A stretch of DNA of 64,000 bases from Brachionus plicatilis (GCA_010279815.1 QEOQ01000226.1:2568343-2632342), one strand, 5' to 3'; shown: positions 36,530 through 51,024, counted from the first letter of the stretch. Numbers and translations: made by a program. The notes: generated by a model from the sequence alone, not told the origin.

Positions 36530-36869
36530 TATACGGAAAATCAAGTAATATTACAAATAAAATAAAGAACAACTGATCAATTGATTAAACTAAATTGAAA
36601 AAAAAAATTTATTGAAATGGTGATATCTATTTTAATGCTACGTTAAAAAATAATAATAATTTTTTGAAATGGTTAACTTTAAATCATTTATTTTTTTTTT
36701 AATTTTAAATGTTAGAAAATATGACTGTTGAAATTTATATGATTAAAATTGAAGAGCTAATTTACTTGTCTAAATTTTGGACCATAAAAATTTAAGTGCG
36801 ACTTATTTTTTTAGCTAAAATTACTAAATTTTCAAAATAAAATCCTTAGAATAATCAAAATTTTCCCGC

Positions 36870-37300
36870 TAAAAAAGAACGTCAAAACGATACTTAAAAG
36901 GCTAAAAATTGGAAAAATCTGCGACAAACATGATTCTTTATTTTTAAAGTTTTCTAAATCGAGATCGAACCACTAACTGATAGCGAAAGAAATTGAGGAA
37001 TTTTTGAAAAGTCGTTCCTCTGATGTCGAAAAAATATTTCAAACACCATTAAAAAAACAAAACAATTAAAATATCTATCTGCCCTTTTAATTTTATAAAA
37101 ATAACCAATTCATTCAAATTTTTATTTTTTAGAAACTTAAAATTTATACTAATTGTATTCTTTTAAATTTATTCAACTTTTTAGAATTTAAATTTAATTA
37201 GAAATTTTCAAACAAACAAGAGGGCTGAAAAGAGGACTCTTTGTCGCTCGAAACTGCCCCTGAGTCTTACTCCAAAATTATTTTTCAAATAAAAATAAAT
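36870..37300 (+). mobile_element. LINE 3' end with GCTGAAAAGAGG hairpin
   Basis: At 37224-37300 lies GCTGAAAAGAGGACTCTTTG, then GCTCGAAACTGCCCCTGAG and AT-rich repeats. A homologous block is at 63151. The stem GGGC/GCCC is likely the 3' structure recognised by a LINE reverse transcriptase. Upstream, a broken frame (LKRLKIGKICDKHD ... KEIEEFLKSRSSDVEK) may be ORF remains. Assignment to a LINE rests on resemblance of design, not on an RT domain. Confidence 0.4.
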
Positions 37301-37512
37301 TTGATCGAGAGAAGGCTGTTTTGATGGTATAAAAACAAATTTTGAAAAAAAATTGAAAAAACTAGGATCAAACTTGATTTTTATATTAACTAAGTTATTA
37401 TATTATGAAAAGAAAGAATAGAATTATTTTGGCAAAATTTTTTAAATAATTTCAGAAAAAAAATTAAGATCTAAAATTGTATCAGCCAAAATTATTAAAA
37501 AAATCTTCTTAC

Positions 37513-38991
37513 TTGATAAAAACTCTCAAGTAGAGGATTTACAAACTCAGTCAGTTTAGCATCACTGTCTTGATTATCTTCATTAACTTGATTACTCAGC
37601 AAAGTGGGCTCTTTGAGAATAGCACCAAGCTTGTGCAGAATAATTTTGCAATTTTGCAGGTCTTGCATCAACATGCGGTAAGTATCGAGATCAAGAGTAA
37701 TCACTTCGCCATTTTCCACCGGAGGCAGATTACTTGGGGGTTTCAGCATCGCACTCGTCTCCTGAGACTCTTGGTGTGCTGCTGAATGTATGGTCGATGA
37801 CGAAACTATCAACTGATTCAGCTCGTCAACACTTTCTTCAATGTTGTGCCTCTTGTGCTCACCAACCTCCTTCTTTGCCTCTTCACCATCATTCGAAGAA
37901 CTCACTGTGGAACTTGTCGATGAATTGTAAGCTGAATCATCCCGCTTTAGCAGACTTGGCTGATCCACACATTTTTCTGTCAACTTATTCAATTTACTTT
38001 GGTTCAATGTTTTCACATTATTCTTGCTAGCCGATGGTATTTTGTTGTAAGAAAACTTGAGCTTGGACAGCCCAGTAGTTTGAGTGGTACTGTTCTCTTT
38101 GGATGCATTTGTCGAGCTCACTTCAGGCTTTTTGGCATCGACACTGGCCGAGTTGTCTCTGTTTATGTTCTCGGTAAGCACTGTTGACTTGATTAGAGAG
38201 GAGGAAAATTTATAGGGCGAGAATAGGCGTTTGTTTGGCGAGTTCGCCTTGTCGCTTTTTTCCACATTTTCCGACTTGGCCAAACTCGGAATGCTCGAGT
38301 TGGACGCCTTGAGTTTGCTGGTTGAGGGAAGTTGGCTTGTCTTGATGGGGCTTTTGGGCACTTTTTTGCCAGCCACCAGGTTCGATTTGGGCTTGGACTC
38401 GGCTGTTTTGTTGGCGGAAATGGACGAAGACGTGCTTGACAGAGAGGACAACGATGACGTCTGATTGTGTTTGGCCAGACTCGAATTGGAACTAAAACTT
38501 TTGTCGCAATTTTTATTTACAATGGCACTTGGAGGCTTAAGGAAGCTCCGGAAGGGCGAAAACTCGCGTCTGCTCACATTGCTGGTTCGCTTTAGGCTCT
38601 TGGTGTCCTGGACCTGTTCTATCTTGATCTGCATGGTAGAGCTCGTGGTACTCTTGGCCTGCTTTGACTCGCACGTGATTACCGAGCTGGTCGATGTGAC
38701 TATGTGCGGATCACCACGCGCCTTGTACACTTGTTTGCTGAGGACCGGAATGGCGCGCTGCTGTTTGGTCGACTCTGACGACCTGGTCGAACTGAAAGAC
38801 GACATGCTGGCACTGTTTTTTTGGAACAAAGACGAATTTAGATCGATGTAAGCCGAAAGGTCATTATTTTTCAGCGTCAAACTGTCCAATTGATCATCCA
38901 CTTGTATCGACTGGCTCAGAGATAGGCTTGATTTTTGGTCAAGTTTTTTGCGCGACTTGACTTTTGTGTTGCTGGAATGACAAGAACCCAT
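37513..38991 (-). CDS. Ser-rich, probably N-myristoylated protein, first exon
   Basis: One 1,479-nt exon (493 codons) runs from an ATG at 38991 to a good donor CAA/GTAAGA at 37512, so the protein continues in another exon. I do not recognise a family. Visible features: N-terminus MGSCHSSN, a consensus for N-myristoylation at Gly2 with a palmitoylatable Cys4, implying membrane anchoring; a long Ser/Lys/Thr-rich, basic, disordered middle (residues 50-350) with repeated SSLSSLSSTSSS-type runs and SPFRSFLKPP, SPNKRLFSPY; an acidic segment (VSSSNDGEEAKKEVGEHK); and a conserved-looking C-terminal helix (TLDLDTYRMLMQDLQNCK), possibly a coiled coil. Base composition is clearly coding. A phase-compatible last exon may be at 32549-32487. 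Confidence 0.8.
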
Positions 38992-38999
38992 GATGGAAA

Positions 39000-41900
39000 A
39001 TAAAATGAATAGAGTCTAATGGATCATAATCTTGGCAAAAAAATTAATCCAAAATTTAGATTGATTAAAGAGCGAAAAATAATAAACTCGGCTTTAAATA
39101 GAAAATACTAGTTAGCTTGGTGGAAAATTTTATTAAAGTTTTTTTTTTTTAAATTGAAAAATTTCTTGAAAAAATACACTAGAAATTACGAAATATGCGC
39201 ACTTTGGAAACAACATATGAAGGTAAAATTGCACAAAGGTGAATTTTGTTATTAATTTTTTGTTTTTCCTATGTTCTAAAGCCTCAATGCAGCTAGTATA
39301 CAATTAAATAATAATTAAAATAATATTATGAAGCTAGGCGACACACGGTTGCCACTGGACGTGTCATTAATTTTCAATAGCGAGCAGATTTTAGCCAGTT
39401 TGGTAATTAGTTTTCTATTAGTCTTTGTGAATTAATTTTTTTAATCTCATAAAAATTAACTGAATTTAAAATTTTAATTTAATGCTAGTTTAGGTTTCTG
39501 ATCTCCGAGGGTTTGAATCTGAGAAAATTTTAATTACGAGTGCGTTTCTTGTCCCAAAAACCCCAAGGACTTGGTCTAGTTAGAAATATTTTTTGCAACC
39601 GACCATGGACGGCCACGGTAAAGTTCGTGAAGCGTTTTTTCAAGTTAAAAAATTTATTTCTTAATATCAAAAAAAAAATTTTATTTTCTTGCTCAGCTCA
39701 AAATGCTGAATGGACTTGGCCGCCCGAGCCAAGTTTAAAAAAATTAGAAAAAATTTAATTCAAAAATTTATTTTTAAAACTATAGAAGAAAAATTTTTTC
39801 TATATCTATCAAGACTAAATTAATTTGAAGTGATAGTTTTTTTTTAGAATCGAGATTAGTCTAAAGCTCTAAGGATTAGACTTAAGGGATTGAAATTTTG
39901 AAAAACAAATTTTAAAATTTTACAAAGATAAATAATTAGTTAGAAAGGGCCCGATCGACCTGCCAAAACAAGATTTATTAGCAGAGCCGGGTCAAGACTT
40001 CACTAATAATTGGAGTTGATTGTTGTGCATTTCTAAAGCTTGCCAATATTGTTTTAGCTCCTATAAACAAGTTAAACTTTTATTTTATTTAATTTTTCTA
40101 TGTCGCGGAGAAAACAAATAAAAAATTTGCTCCGCAAATATCCGCTATTTTTTACGTGCCAACTCGATTTTTTGTTGACCTAGCTTTTTTAATTAACACC
40201 ACCTTTCCATTTTGGCTCATTTAGGTCAATTGATTTCGGGGGAAAATTTTAATTTTAAACTAAAAGAGCTCTCGATCAGCACAGCCTATTTATAGTCGGA
40301 CCAAGCTATTTTAATTGCTTAATATTGAGTCACTCATTTAATGAAAAAAAATAATTAAAACTTTGTAATCTCGGCAAAACATTTGGCTTCGATCATTTAT
40401 TTAAGTCAAAGCTTAATTAAATTGGTTAAGATAACAAGAATCAATTAAATGACTCTATTTTGTCTCAAATGTTTCCCTTGTGGTCAAATCTAGACATCAG
40501 TCCATTAAGCTAATAAACATTTCAAAAAAGCCAAAAATCTCTTTAATCTTTTGATTTGGCTGACTTCCGTCTACAATAAGACTACAAGATTACAGAATAA
40601 ATAACAAAAGTAGTAAACGCTTTGGCACATGCTTCTCTACCATTAATAGAATGCAATTTAATTAGAATCAAATAAACTGAATAGAGTAAAAATAATAAAC
40701 TAATAAATAATTAATTTGCATTGACCGACTTGGCTAGATTTTTTAGTTCATTTACAAAACTCATTAGGCTCTGAGTTGATTTCATTTTTTGATACTTAAT
40801 TACTCTCGAGTACTAAAAACAACTAATTTGGAAGTATTTGCAGACAAATATCTCAGAAATTAATATTCTAGTCTAAATAAAAATTGAAACAAGTCTAAAA
40901 TTTAAAGAGTAATAAAAAAAGAATTACTTTGAAAATTTAAAATTTAATTTTTTTTATATCGTAAAATTTTGTGTTATGATCATGGTCGCGTAAATATCAT
41001 TAAAAAAACACAACTTCTTAGATTTTCTCCAGTTCTAGTTTTATTATTTACTTGGCATACAAACTGGTCTTTAATGGACAAATATATTTCGAATTTAAAT
41101 TAACAAAAATTAATCTAATGAAATCAAGATCAAATATCCAAGATAAAAATTAGAATTTGGTAAAATTTTTTGCTTAGAAAATTCAAATATTTGCAAGCTC
41201 AATCTTAAAACTAGTATCAAATGTTTGAAAAAAGTTTCTTTTTGATGAATTTAGGAATAATAAATTTTTTAGAAAAGCTATTATGTAAATTTTAGATTCA
41301 AAATAAAATTAAAATGAAATAAAACTTGTTTTTAATTTTTTTTCTTGAATTTGATTACAACAAAATTTCAAATTTGTTTTATCATTTTTACCTAAAATTA
41401 ATTGTAAACAACAACTTTTGTAAATTTTTCTAAAAAAATGATTTCACTAGAGTTTGGCACGAGGCCTCTCTAGTGAAATGAAAATTACTAATTGACAAAT
41501 TATTTTTATTGTCTACACGGAATCGTGAAAACTTCTTAGGTCTTAAAAATATTTACTAATTAAGCCGGAACAAAAATAAGCAATTTAAGTTGGTCGAACA
41601 TTTTTATTGATTAACTTTTTGCTTGTCTTTAACAGAATAAACAAAAAATAATAATTTATTATTGCTATTAAATCACTAGTCTTAAAATATTTGTCTGTAT
41701 TGAAACAAAAATAATTTTTCTAGAACAAAAAAATATAGATATAGTTATCTTATTTAAATTATTTTTTATTTTTCTAAATAAACGAAAATTAAAATTTTTC
41801 TTAATCTGATGAGAATTTTTTTTCAAATTTCTATAAAAATTAACAAAATCATTGTTTTTTTTCTTATTAATTGATATTTTAATTTTGAAAAATTTTGATA

Positions 41901-44900
41901 TTCGATTTTATTCATATTTGAAAACAAAATAATCAAAATTTAGAGAAAAGAATGACAATCAATCAAACCAAGAGTTTTGTATTGAACGAAAAGGTCATAT
42001 TTAAAAAGCTTATCGATACTAGGGATAAATTTCGATTCTAAATCCTCCATTTTATTTCAATAGATTTTTCAATATAAATTTTAAAATCTTAAGAAAAATC
42101 TTGAAAAAAAAAAGATGACATTAATTTAAAAAAATCTTAAGTTCCTTGAGTCAATAATTAACCATTTTTTTTGCTTGACAAACTAAACAAATATAATATT
42201 TCATATTCCTTAATTAAATGCTAAACTGATAGCTTACCGGTTTAAATTTCATTTTATCAATCTAATATTTAGTTTAAAAATGATATTTGAATATTAAATT
42301 ATTTATAAAATTCCGATTTTGTCCGAAATTATTAATATTTTGATTAAAAAATCAAATGATAATTTAACTTTGTACAAAAATATTAAAAAAATCCGATCTA
42401 AATTTCTTTTGATAAAACCAACAAAAATTTATCAGAAATAAGCACTAATTTGATACTTAAGATAAAAATTCTAATTTTATTTTCAAGTATTAATATTCAT
42501 ATCTAAACTAGCATTTATAATAATAATTAATTTTTTTATTGAAAAGTCACCGTGAACATCTTATTACGGATTATTTCGAAAGCAATTTTTTTTGGAAAAA
42601 AAAATTAGCCTTTCTTTTAGTTTAAATTTGTTTTTGAAAATTTAACTAATCTTGTTTTTTAAAAATATTTCTCAAAAATAATTCTTAAACGCTGGTATTA
42701 AAAAAATTGATAATAGCAAAGAATTTTTATAATTGAGACTAACAAAGCATAGATAAATAAATTTAAATAAATTTAACAAAGAGCATCATTAAATATTTAT
42801 GTATCTATAGAAAAGAACTAAATTAATGCTCATTAATTCGGACAACTTTACAACTCTAAGTTATCGATTCTTTCATTGAAATATTAAAGAGTGCTCCTAC
42901 TTGTAAATTGAATAAAAAAACTGATTTCAATTTTTGATATTCTAAATAATGATATAATTTGAATTTTGTTTATTTTTATGCTCAATCGGCAAAGATAACT
43001 CTCTATAAATAAGACCACTTGATTAAGCTGATATTTAGATCGCGAATTTCGGATGATTGATTGACCAATATTGATCTTAATTCAGACGTTTGTATCCTTT
43101 GAAGCTCATTAATAATGAGTTTTAAAATAAATATATGCCAAAATGAAATTGTTTTCGATAAAAGAATTGTGAAAATTAAGTAAATAACTTGTAAAATTAT
43201 ATGATGATAGCTTTTTTTTATTTTTATTTATTTATTTGACAAAAATTTAAATTTTATTGCTCAAAAAAACTTAAACATAAATTGGAATTTAATTTCTAAA
43301 TCAACATGCAAACTTAGAATATAATATAATTCTTTTTGTTTATTGGAAATTTTGAGATCACTCAACTGAGACGTAAATAGAAAAAATCACTCTTTAAAGT
43401 TGGAACTTTTTTTTCTATTTTTCTTTGAATATGCCAGAAAGCTTTAAATAATTGAGCATATGCAGTTAAAATTCCAATTATCTTTTTTTATAACAAATCT
43501 GATTAATTTTTTTTTAATTTTAAATAAACGGAGACTAAATTCACACAAACCTTGGGCAAACCCTAAATTATTTATAAAAAATAATAATAATTTTCTTATT
43601 TTAGATTAGAAGGATGTTTAAAGGCAAAAAGTTATTTTTAATAATTGATGAAAATTCCTGTATCCTGTTATAGTGCTGCATTAGGCTATAAAATTTTAGA
43701 TCTATGGCAATAAAATCTCGACATGTTTTGCCTTAAATAATTTTTTGATTAGTCTCTCTAATAAGGTTCCTATTATGAGCGTTAGGCACAGTCAACAGGG
43801 CGTGAAACCATGTACATTTATCTGTCAAAGACTCAATCTAAATTTGGATTAAAAAGATAATTCACTTACCTTTTTTTTCAAATAAAATCAAAAAAGAAAG
43901 ACCAACGCGTCAAATTAAGATTGATGATCCGAGCTTGGTAATTTTAAGTTCAAAATTGTGAGCGTAGCTAACAATCTTTAAAAATTCGAGACGCTATTCG
44001 ATATCGGACTTGGTTTGCTTGGATTTGCTTGCTTGTCGATGATTGCCAACAATGATGAACAATTTGGCCAAAAAAATAAGAATCTAAACAAAATATTAAA
44101 ATGAATCATTCATAATTGCTCATATTATAATCGAAAAATTTATTCTCAAAATATTCTTGTTGAAATATTTCTCTCATTTGCAAGCAAGTTTCGCATACAC
44201 CAGCTGTCAAATTATCATTATTTATTTAAATTTGAGAAAAGATTTAAAATAAAATTTAGAATAACTTTTAAAATGATTGAAAAAAATTGATTTAAATTTT
44301 TATTTTATTCGAACTTTTAATTTTGAGAACAAATCGAGCTAATAGTTCGACCAGTCCATTTTTAAAATAACAACTTAAAATTTAAATTTCTAGCAAATAG
44401 GCTAAATTAATAATTTAATTGTTCAAATTAAAGGTGTTACGATTGTTAATGCGTTCCTAAGATTAATAAAAGACTAGAAAGCTAAAAGCTTTTTTTTATT
44501 TATCAAGATCTTATAATGGTTTTTTTCAATTAGTCTTAAATTTCTTTAAATATTTTTACAAATAAATAAATTTTTCCGCAATGGACTAAAAATCAAAAAA
44601 AAATCAAATTATTTAAATTTTGTTTTAAAAGAACTTGTAAAAAATATAAAAAACCTGTTTCATTAAATTAGAAATTCTAATTTATCACTTCCTAATTTGA
44701 ACAGAAAAACATATGACTCCGAGTTGGTGAATTTTTGATAATAAATACAAATGTTAATATTCAGTCTTTTCCTTAAGACTCGGTATGCTCATGTTCCCAT
44801 GGTACAAGCCAGAAATAGAATTTAGAGTTTAACAATTTAAAAAATAGCTATTTAGAAAATTGGCTCTTGGGAATACGAATTAAATTGGATTTAATTGAAA

Positions 44901-47900
44901 TTAATTTTATTATTTTTTAGACTAAAAAATAATATTTTTTTTTTGAAATTGAAAATTTTTAATCCTACTCAAATTTTAAATTTTTTTAGGTCTTAGCATC
45001 ATCGCAGCTCTAGGCCATTAATCAATAAAACTTAAATAAAAATTATTATGATTAAATTGCTCTTGAGCTTCAAATTGAAAAAAATTACTTAAACATATAA
45101 TATAATTATTTGATTACCCAAAATCTGAATTAAAAATTTGATGGCACAAGTGGCTATTTTGATTTTTACTTATTACGTCTCAACATTTGTTTACTCAATT
45201 TCAATGCTGATCAGGAAGCTACTCGAGTCGATCTTTAAAGCCTTTTAGACTCGTATTGTAATAGAAAAAAAACTTTAAAATTATTTTAATATTAGCTATT
45301 AGACGATCTAAAATAAAAACACGGTAAACCAAGCCTCGAGCTCTATGAATAAATCAAAAATTTTAGTGCTAAATTTTAAATGTTAATTGTCTGACTTTGG
45401 TTCGACCATTTGTCGACACTGTCACGAGCCCGAAGGCTTCGCAAATAAGGCTTCAAATTTGGATTTTAATTCAGCTCAGAAATGGTGTCAAAAATAAATT
45501 AAATTTTCTTTAAAAAATCACTAGAGCTTTCTAAATTCTAAATTAAATTTTTAAAGCGCGCCGAGTAAGGTTTTATGGTCGCTTTGTATCGACTTAAATC
45601 ATAAACTAAGACAAATACTTTTGAAAAGGCTTTACAGATTCGTTTAAGGAAGAAAACCTTTAAATTTTAGGCTTTGTTTTTGGGTTAAACAAAATTGAAA
45701 AAGATTAAACTCACATTTACCTGTCTTGGCCTTAATTTTATTATTTTCTCCCTTTAAAATAAGCAATCTGCTTCCAGTATCTTTTTGAATCCTACTATTT
45801 TACTTTTTTTAAAAAAAAAAATCTATGAGAAATTTCAACAAATTACTCAATTGATATTTCAGAGACGTATTACATAATTTTTTTTTTCATTTTAAATGCT
45901 TGAACATTCTTTTCTATTTATGCATAGGAAAAAAAAACATTTAACTTAATTATTCACCATTTTCAAAAATACCAAAATTAAATATTTAGGCTTTGAATCC
46001 AAAATCGGTTTATTCTCATTAAAAATTTGATTTAGAAATAATCCTTTGATTATACAATGATGGTCGTATAATAAATCTTTAGAATATAAAGAAAAATTTT
46101 GCTTAAGACTTGATATTAACATTAAGCTTCTTTTTAAGAATTTGTTTTTCACAATTTTTGTATTTTTGCATTTTATTTTACTAGAGGGTTAATTCTGTTT
46201 TTGCCCTTAAATAATTATAACCCATAACCATTTTAGTCAATTTTTTTTTTAATAAAAAAGCTTTAAAGAAAAAAATAACGCAACGATTTCTTTTCTTTTG
46301 GAGCGAAATTTTCCTCTGAAAAAGCCCAAAAATTGTTCGCACTAAATTTTGACCATATCAAAAAATTTCAAATAAAAATTTAAATACTCTTTTCATAAAA
46401 TCAAGCAGTTACATTTTAAATTAATTAATTATTCATTCAAAATATAAAAAAATGTTTTATTAAACTAAACTTTTAATTTTGGCTCATTTGAATACGCGAA
46501 GTCCTTTGAAAAATTTGGCTTTATTTAGCAGTCGTAAAAACATTACAATGCATATTTACAGGATAATAAATAAAATTAAATTAAAAAAAATGAAATTTCA
46601 TTATATTTATATTTTGCTAAAAATAAAATGAAATTTAATTAAAAAAATTAAAAATGAAAGAAAATTAATTGGAATTGTTTTAATACGAATTTAAATGAAA
46701 CTTTAGTTAATTTTTTTTTTCGATTATTTGGAATTTTTGCTGAAGAGTAATTACAAGTAAAAATAATTATTTCGTCTTGAATTATAATTAGGCTTGTTTA
46801 AAAAATTTATAAACCATCTAGGTTTTAATATAGCTGATTAGAAAATTGATTCTATTCATTCTACTTTAAAATTATGTTCTGAACTAATTATTATTTTTAA
46901 ATAAATCTCCATAAATTTAAACTGATCAAAACTTTATTGTCATGATTTATTTTATGAATAAAAGCTAGTTTTTTGATAATTTTATTTTAAATAAAATTTA
47001 ATAAATTTATTATTCTTTTGTAGGATTTTTCCTAATGAACTTTTAAAACAAAAACTGATTTTTTAAACAAAAATTTTTATTCTTAAAGGTCCAAATTTTA
47101 AGAACAATAATTAAAAACTAAAATTTAAGTAAGAATTGTTTTAATCGTTTGTAGCAAATTTTGTCAAAAATTTTCAACTCCCTTATCAGGTTAAATGAAT
47201 GTATATAAAGTATTTTCTGGAATATTTTTTTTAATCAATAATATAGTTTGAACCAAAAAATTGGTCTTGGATTTTTTGGAAAAGATCTTAGTCTTTTCTT
47301 TCAGCTAGAGGTTGTAAGCAGTTGCCCTAAAAAATAACAAATTGATATAAAAAGATACTGATTGATGCTTTTTAAAAAGAAAAGATTAATTAATCTCCTG
47401 TTATCAAATATAGGGTAGTTAATGATATAAATCAGTAAAAAACGAACAGTTGAATAATTAAAATTAAATTTAGAAAAATAATGTTTTTTTTCTTGTGAAA
47501 TTAGTAGTGAATATTTCATGTTACTTTAGTAATAAATTACAAAAATAGGTAGATGAAATTTGATTTTTATTTCCTAGTGCAGTATGGAATAATTAGATGG
47601 AAAACTCTGAAATCATACTTAAGTAGAACAGCAGGAATTTTCAGATTTATTTAAACATAATAGAGTAATAAAAGTTACATAAAAGAAAATTATAGGTTGT
47701 TAAGCGTAGACTTGAATTTTTTCGACTAATTTTTTAAGGATATTTGAAGATTTCACCTTTTTGACTTTATTTGATAAGCAAACCAAATAAAGCTTAATTT
47801 AATAAATAAACATATATGATATTCATTTAATTAATGAGACAAAAAAAAACTTTAATACTTAATTTTCAAATATCCATACTCAACATGAAAACTGAAGTAA

Positions 47901-50060
47901 AATAGTTTTGAAATTGTTATGGCATTTTTGATTTTTTTGAAATTTATTAATTAAGAAATTAATTTCTAAATTAGATAAATCGAAATTTTAAATTTTTTAA
48001 TTAATAAATTCTAAAAAAATCAAGAATCTTTATGCTATCTTGAATTTTTTTAAATTGAAAAAAAAGTTGGAAAAGTAAAAACAATCAGAAAAATGTTATT
48101 GGGCTAAAAGAATAACTTAATAACAGAACATTGTCCAGAGTGACGTCAACGTCCAGTTTGGATAAAATGAATTTGACAGGCTAAGTCTTGTTTATGGAGC
48201 AAATTTTTGTATTTGTTTTAAAAAATTTTGCTATATTTAGTAATGCCAATGTAGGACTATCAAGGTACAATGGCTAAAAGTGATACGAAAGGAAATGCGG
48301 TTATGGAAAGATGAAGAACGACATGATTTGCCATAAATGACAAAGATTTTGAATAGATTGTTAATGGGAAACAGCAATAATAAAATTTCTTCAAAGCTTT
48401 AATCAAAAAATTTAACGAATTTTTTAAATTTAAATTTGATTATTTATATTTCTTGATATTGAATTTGAATCTCTTAGAAAATTTTCATTGTTAATTTATT
48501 AATATTTATATAATATGAAAATTCAAATAGAAACTTTATTTATTCAAATTATAAGTAAATATGTTGTAACCAAAAATGAAGAGGTCGATTCTACTACAAT
48601 GATTCTAATTATGAAACTAAGTACCTTGAAAAAAAGTCAATATTAATTGTATACTCTAAATTTTAATTTTTTTTAATTTAAGAGTGTATTTTTTGGTGAT
48701 AAACAATATTATTTTATGATGTTTTATGAGATTACAAGTTTGTCAAAAATCAATCAAAAAATCAAAAATCAAAAATCATACATTACAATTGAGTTGAATA
48801 GCATCAATTTTATCTTCATTTTGCAGTAGCTAAGCTATTAATGCAGCATTTGGTATGTGAAATAAAATTTAATAGTGTTCAAAACGTAAAATTTTAGTCA
48901 ATTTAATTTTTAAAGAGTTTTTTAAAAAACCTAAATTTGTTCAGCTGTGTAGGCTTTTATTTTTTCCAAAATCGCCTTAAACCTTTCTTTTTTGGAATAA
49001 TAATATTTTTTTTTATATCGAATTCTAGGGTAAACGTTCAGTTCATAGACTTTCGTAGAGTAATTATTTCAAAGAGTTATTTTCATAGTATTTTCTTAAA
49101 GGGATGAAATAAAGAAAAATAATTAAAAAAAATTTATCATTTTTTTTTCAGAATAATGATTTCTCGTAATTTTTCATTGACAAAAAATTGAAAAAATATT
49201 TAAAATTTTCCATAAAATCTAGAGAAAACGAAAATTTAATTTAAAAAAAATTTATTTCAAGAGCTAAAAAAACGTAAATACGTTTTGAATTTGTTCTAAA
49301 AAACAATTTTAAATTTATTTAATCTTAAAATTTTACAATTGAAGCTTGTAACATAACTTATATGCAAAAAAATTCTTTGAGTATATTTCTATGAAATGTT
49401 TTTCTATTAAAATTTATTCTATGAGTTTTATTGAATTTTGTTAATTTTTTATGAATTTTTTTCTATGAACTGACATCTCCAAAAAAAAAATGAACTAGTT
49501 GAGTTTAATGAAATTATTCTTTTAGGATTCATTGAATTAAGTTAAAAATAATAAAAATATTTAAAAAATTAAAAAATAAAATCGAACGTATGCTCCGTAT
49601 TTTATATTGTTTATTTTTTAATTCTGAAAAGTGCGCAAACATAAAACAGAAACGAATAATTGGTTTTAGACCAGTATGAAAATATTTTTTCATTTTATTT
49701 TAAAAATGTAAAAAATCATCACATTTCCTTTTAAAAAAAAAAACGTTTAACCTATATTACAATTTATCAGACTTGGGCTAAAATCATGACTTGACATGTC
49801 ATGAAAGAACGTGATACTTCCCTTATATGGGGTTAAAACAAGTTCTCTACAGGTCAAATATCCCATACATTGGCCCTAATGGAATTTTGATCAGAACTCT
49901 CTTCACCATCCTTGGATCTAATGAATTTTATAAATTTTTATGCAATTTTTGTTTAAATTTATTAAAATCTGTAAAAAACATTGACATATCTAAAATATCA
50001 TAAAAAATCTGACTTGTTTAAATTTAAATTGGACATTTAATTAAATTTGGCCTAAATGCT
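39000..50060. other. 11 kb without a supported gene
   Basis: This is uniformly AT-rich sequence with no protein-like frame longer than about 70 residues. A slightly GC-richer patch at 39530-39740 and a hairpin at 41440-41480 (arms ATTTCACTAGAG) were noted. At 48270-48310 a short ATG frame (MAKSDTKGNAVMER) stands out but has no support. It may be intergenic or very long intron. Confidence 0.5.
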
Positions 50061-50065
50061 TTTAA

Positions 50066-51013
50066 TTAGAGTTTGCTTGATTGATTAGAAGTAGACGATT
50101 GGGTTCTGGCTCTACTTTGAGCATCTTGATTAATTTTTAAAGTCAAAACTTGATCCAATCGTTCCTCCAGTTGCTTAATTTCGGGCCTAGTGACATCTCT
50201 GGGCTTTCCTGTTCCAAATATACTTGGATTGATGTTTGTTTCTTCGCATTTAAAAGGAATAGATCGTGGTAAAAGAACCAAGCGTTTTCTATTTTCCAAA
50301 CTATCTTGAACTAGAAAAAAATAATCCAAATCCTTGAATAAAATTTTTTTATTCAAGATCGAAATTACCCGAATTGACTGATTCTGATTGATTGAAGCTA
50401 TGTGTTTTGTGAAAATGACCAGCTTCATTTAAAGGTGATTTTGAGTTGATAGTTTGATTTTTGATTTTCTCTCTTTGAATTGATTTCAGACGCTCACTTT
50501 GATTGACCATCGATCTATTTGAACGAGGTCTTTGGTAAGTTGGCTGAGTGAAGTCTTGACGTGTCCGATTTTTGTCACTATTCTCTAAGTTTTGATCAAT
50601 GTTTTTGGCTAATCCTCTGCTTCTGAAGACCGCTTCACTTACTTTTATAAAGTTTTCGTTTACTTTCTTTTAAAATTTAGAAAAAATTTTTTTTTTAATT
50701 TTTATAAACTTACTGCTCCATTTAGCAGTAATGCTTTGTTAAGCCCTTCGGCATTGGCAAATTCCACATAGCAATAACCTTTAAAATGTCTAGTCTCTTT
50801 ATCACGGACCATTTTAACTTGCCTTATGGGCAAATTTTTAAAGATGATATCCACGTCACCCTGAATCAAATCAAGGGGCAAGTTTCCCACATACGCCACC
50901 AAGTTTTTCTTTTCCGTATCATGTCTTTGTTTATCATTTAGTTGCTTGAAACCTTGATGGCTTTTTCTAACATGTTTAGAGACATTGTTAAGTCCATTTT
51001 GGCTTGAAAGCAT
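50066..51013 (-). CDS. EIF4H: eIF4H, eukaryotic translation initiation factor 4H
   Basis: eIF4H is an RRM cofactor that stimulates the eIF4A helicase during cap-dependent initiation in the cytoplasm. Three exons: 51013-50714, 50666-50369, 50310-50066; total 280 residues (human isoforms about 228 to 248). The RRM spans residues 40-118, with RNP2 YVGNLP at 41-46 and RNP1 KGYCYVEF at 78-85. The block QGDVDIIFKNLPIRQVK is characteristic of eIF4H/4B. The first junction rebuilds the last RRM strand (NGA/KVNENFIKVSEA). The middle is Ser/Arg/Gln-rich rather than Gly-rich. The C-terminus holds the family motif NPSIFGTGKPRDV. Introns are about 47 and 58 bp. The start is the ATG at 51013. Confidence 0.92.
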
Positions 51014-51024
51014 TATTTTCAAGT

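Noticed and set aside
37224..37262. Hammerhead ribozyme
   Set aside because: CTGA and CGAAAC are present, but the core needs CTGANGA and the sequence is CTGAAAA. The aligned copy at 63151 also lacks the GAAAC element.
37570..38851. Plus-strand frames of 62 to 128 codons
   Set aside because: They overlap the long Ser-rich minus-strand exon. Their Leu-rich composition is what reverse complements of Ser/Lys codons give.
41440..41482. Hairpin ATTTCACTAGAG/CTCTAGTGAAAT as a regulatory element
   Set aside because: A single 12-bp stem with no context and no second copy seen.
47301..47519. 72-codon minus-strand frame
   Set aside because: Composition of random AT-rich DNA and no supporting feature.
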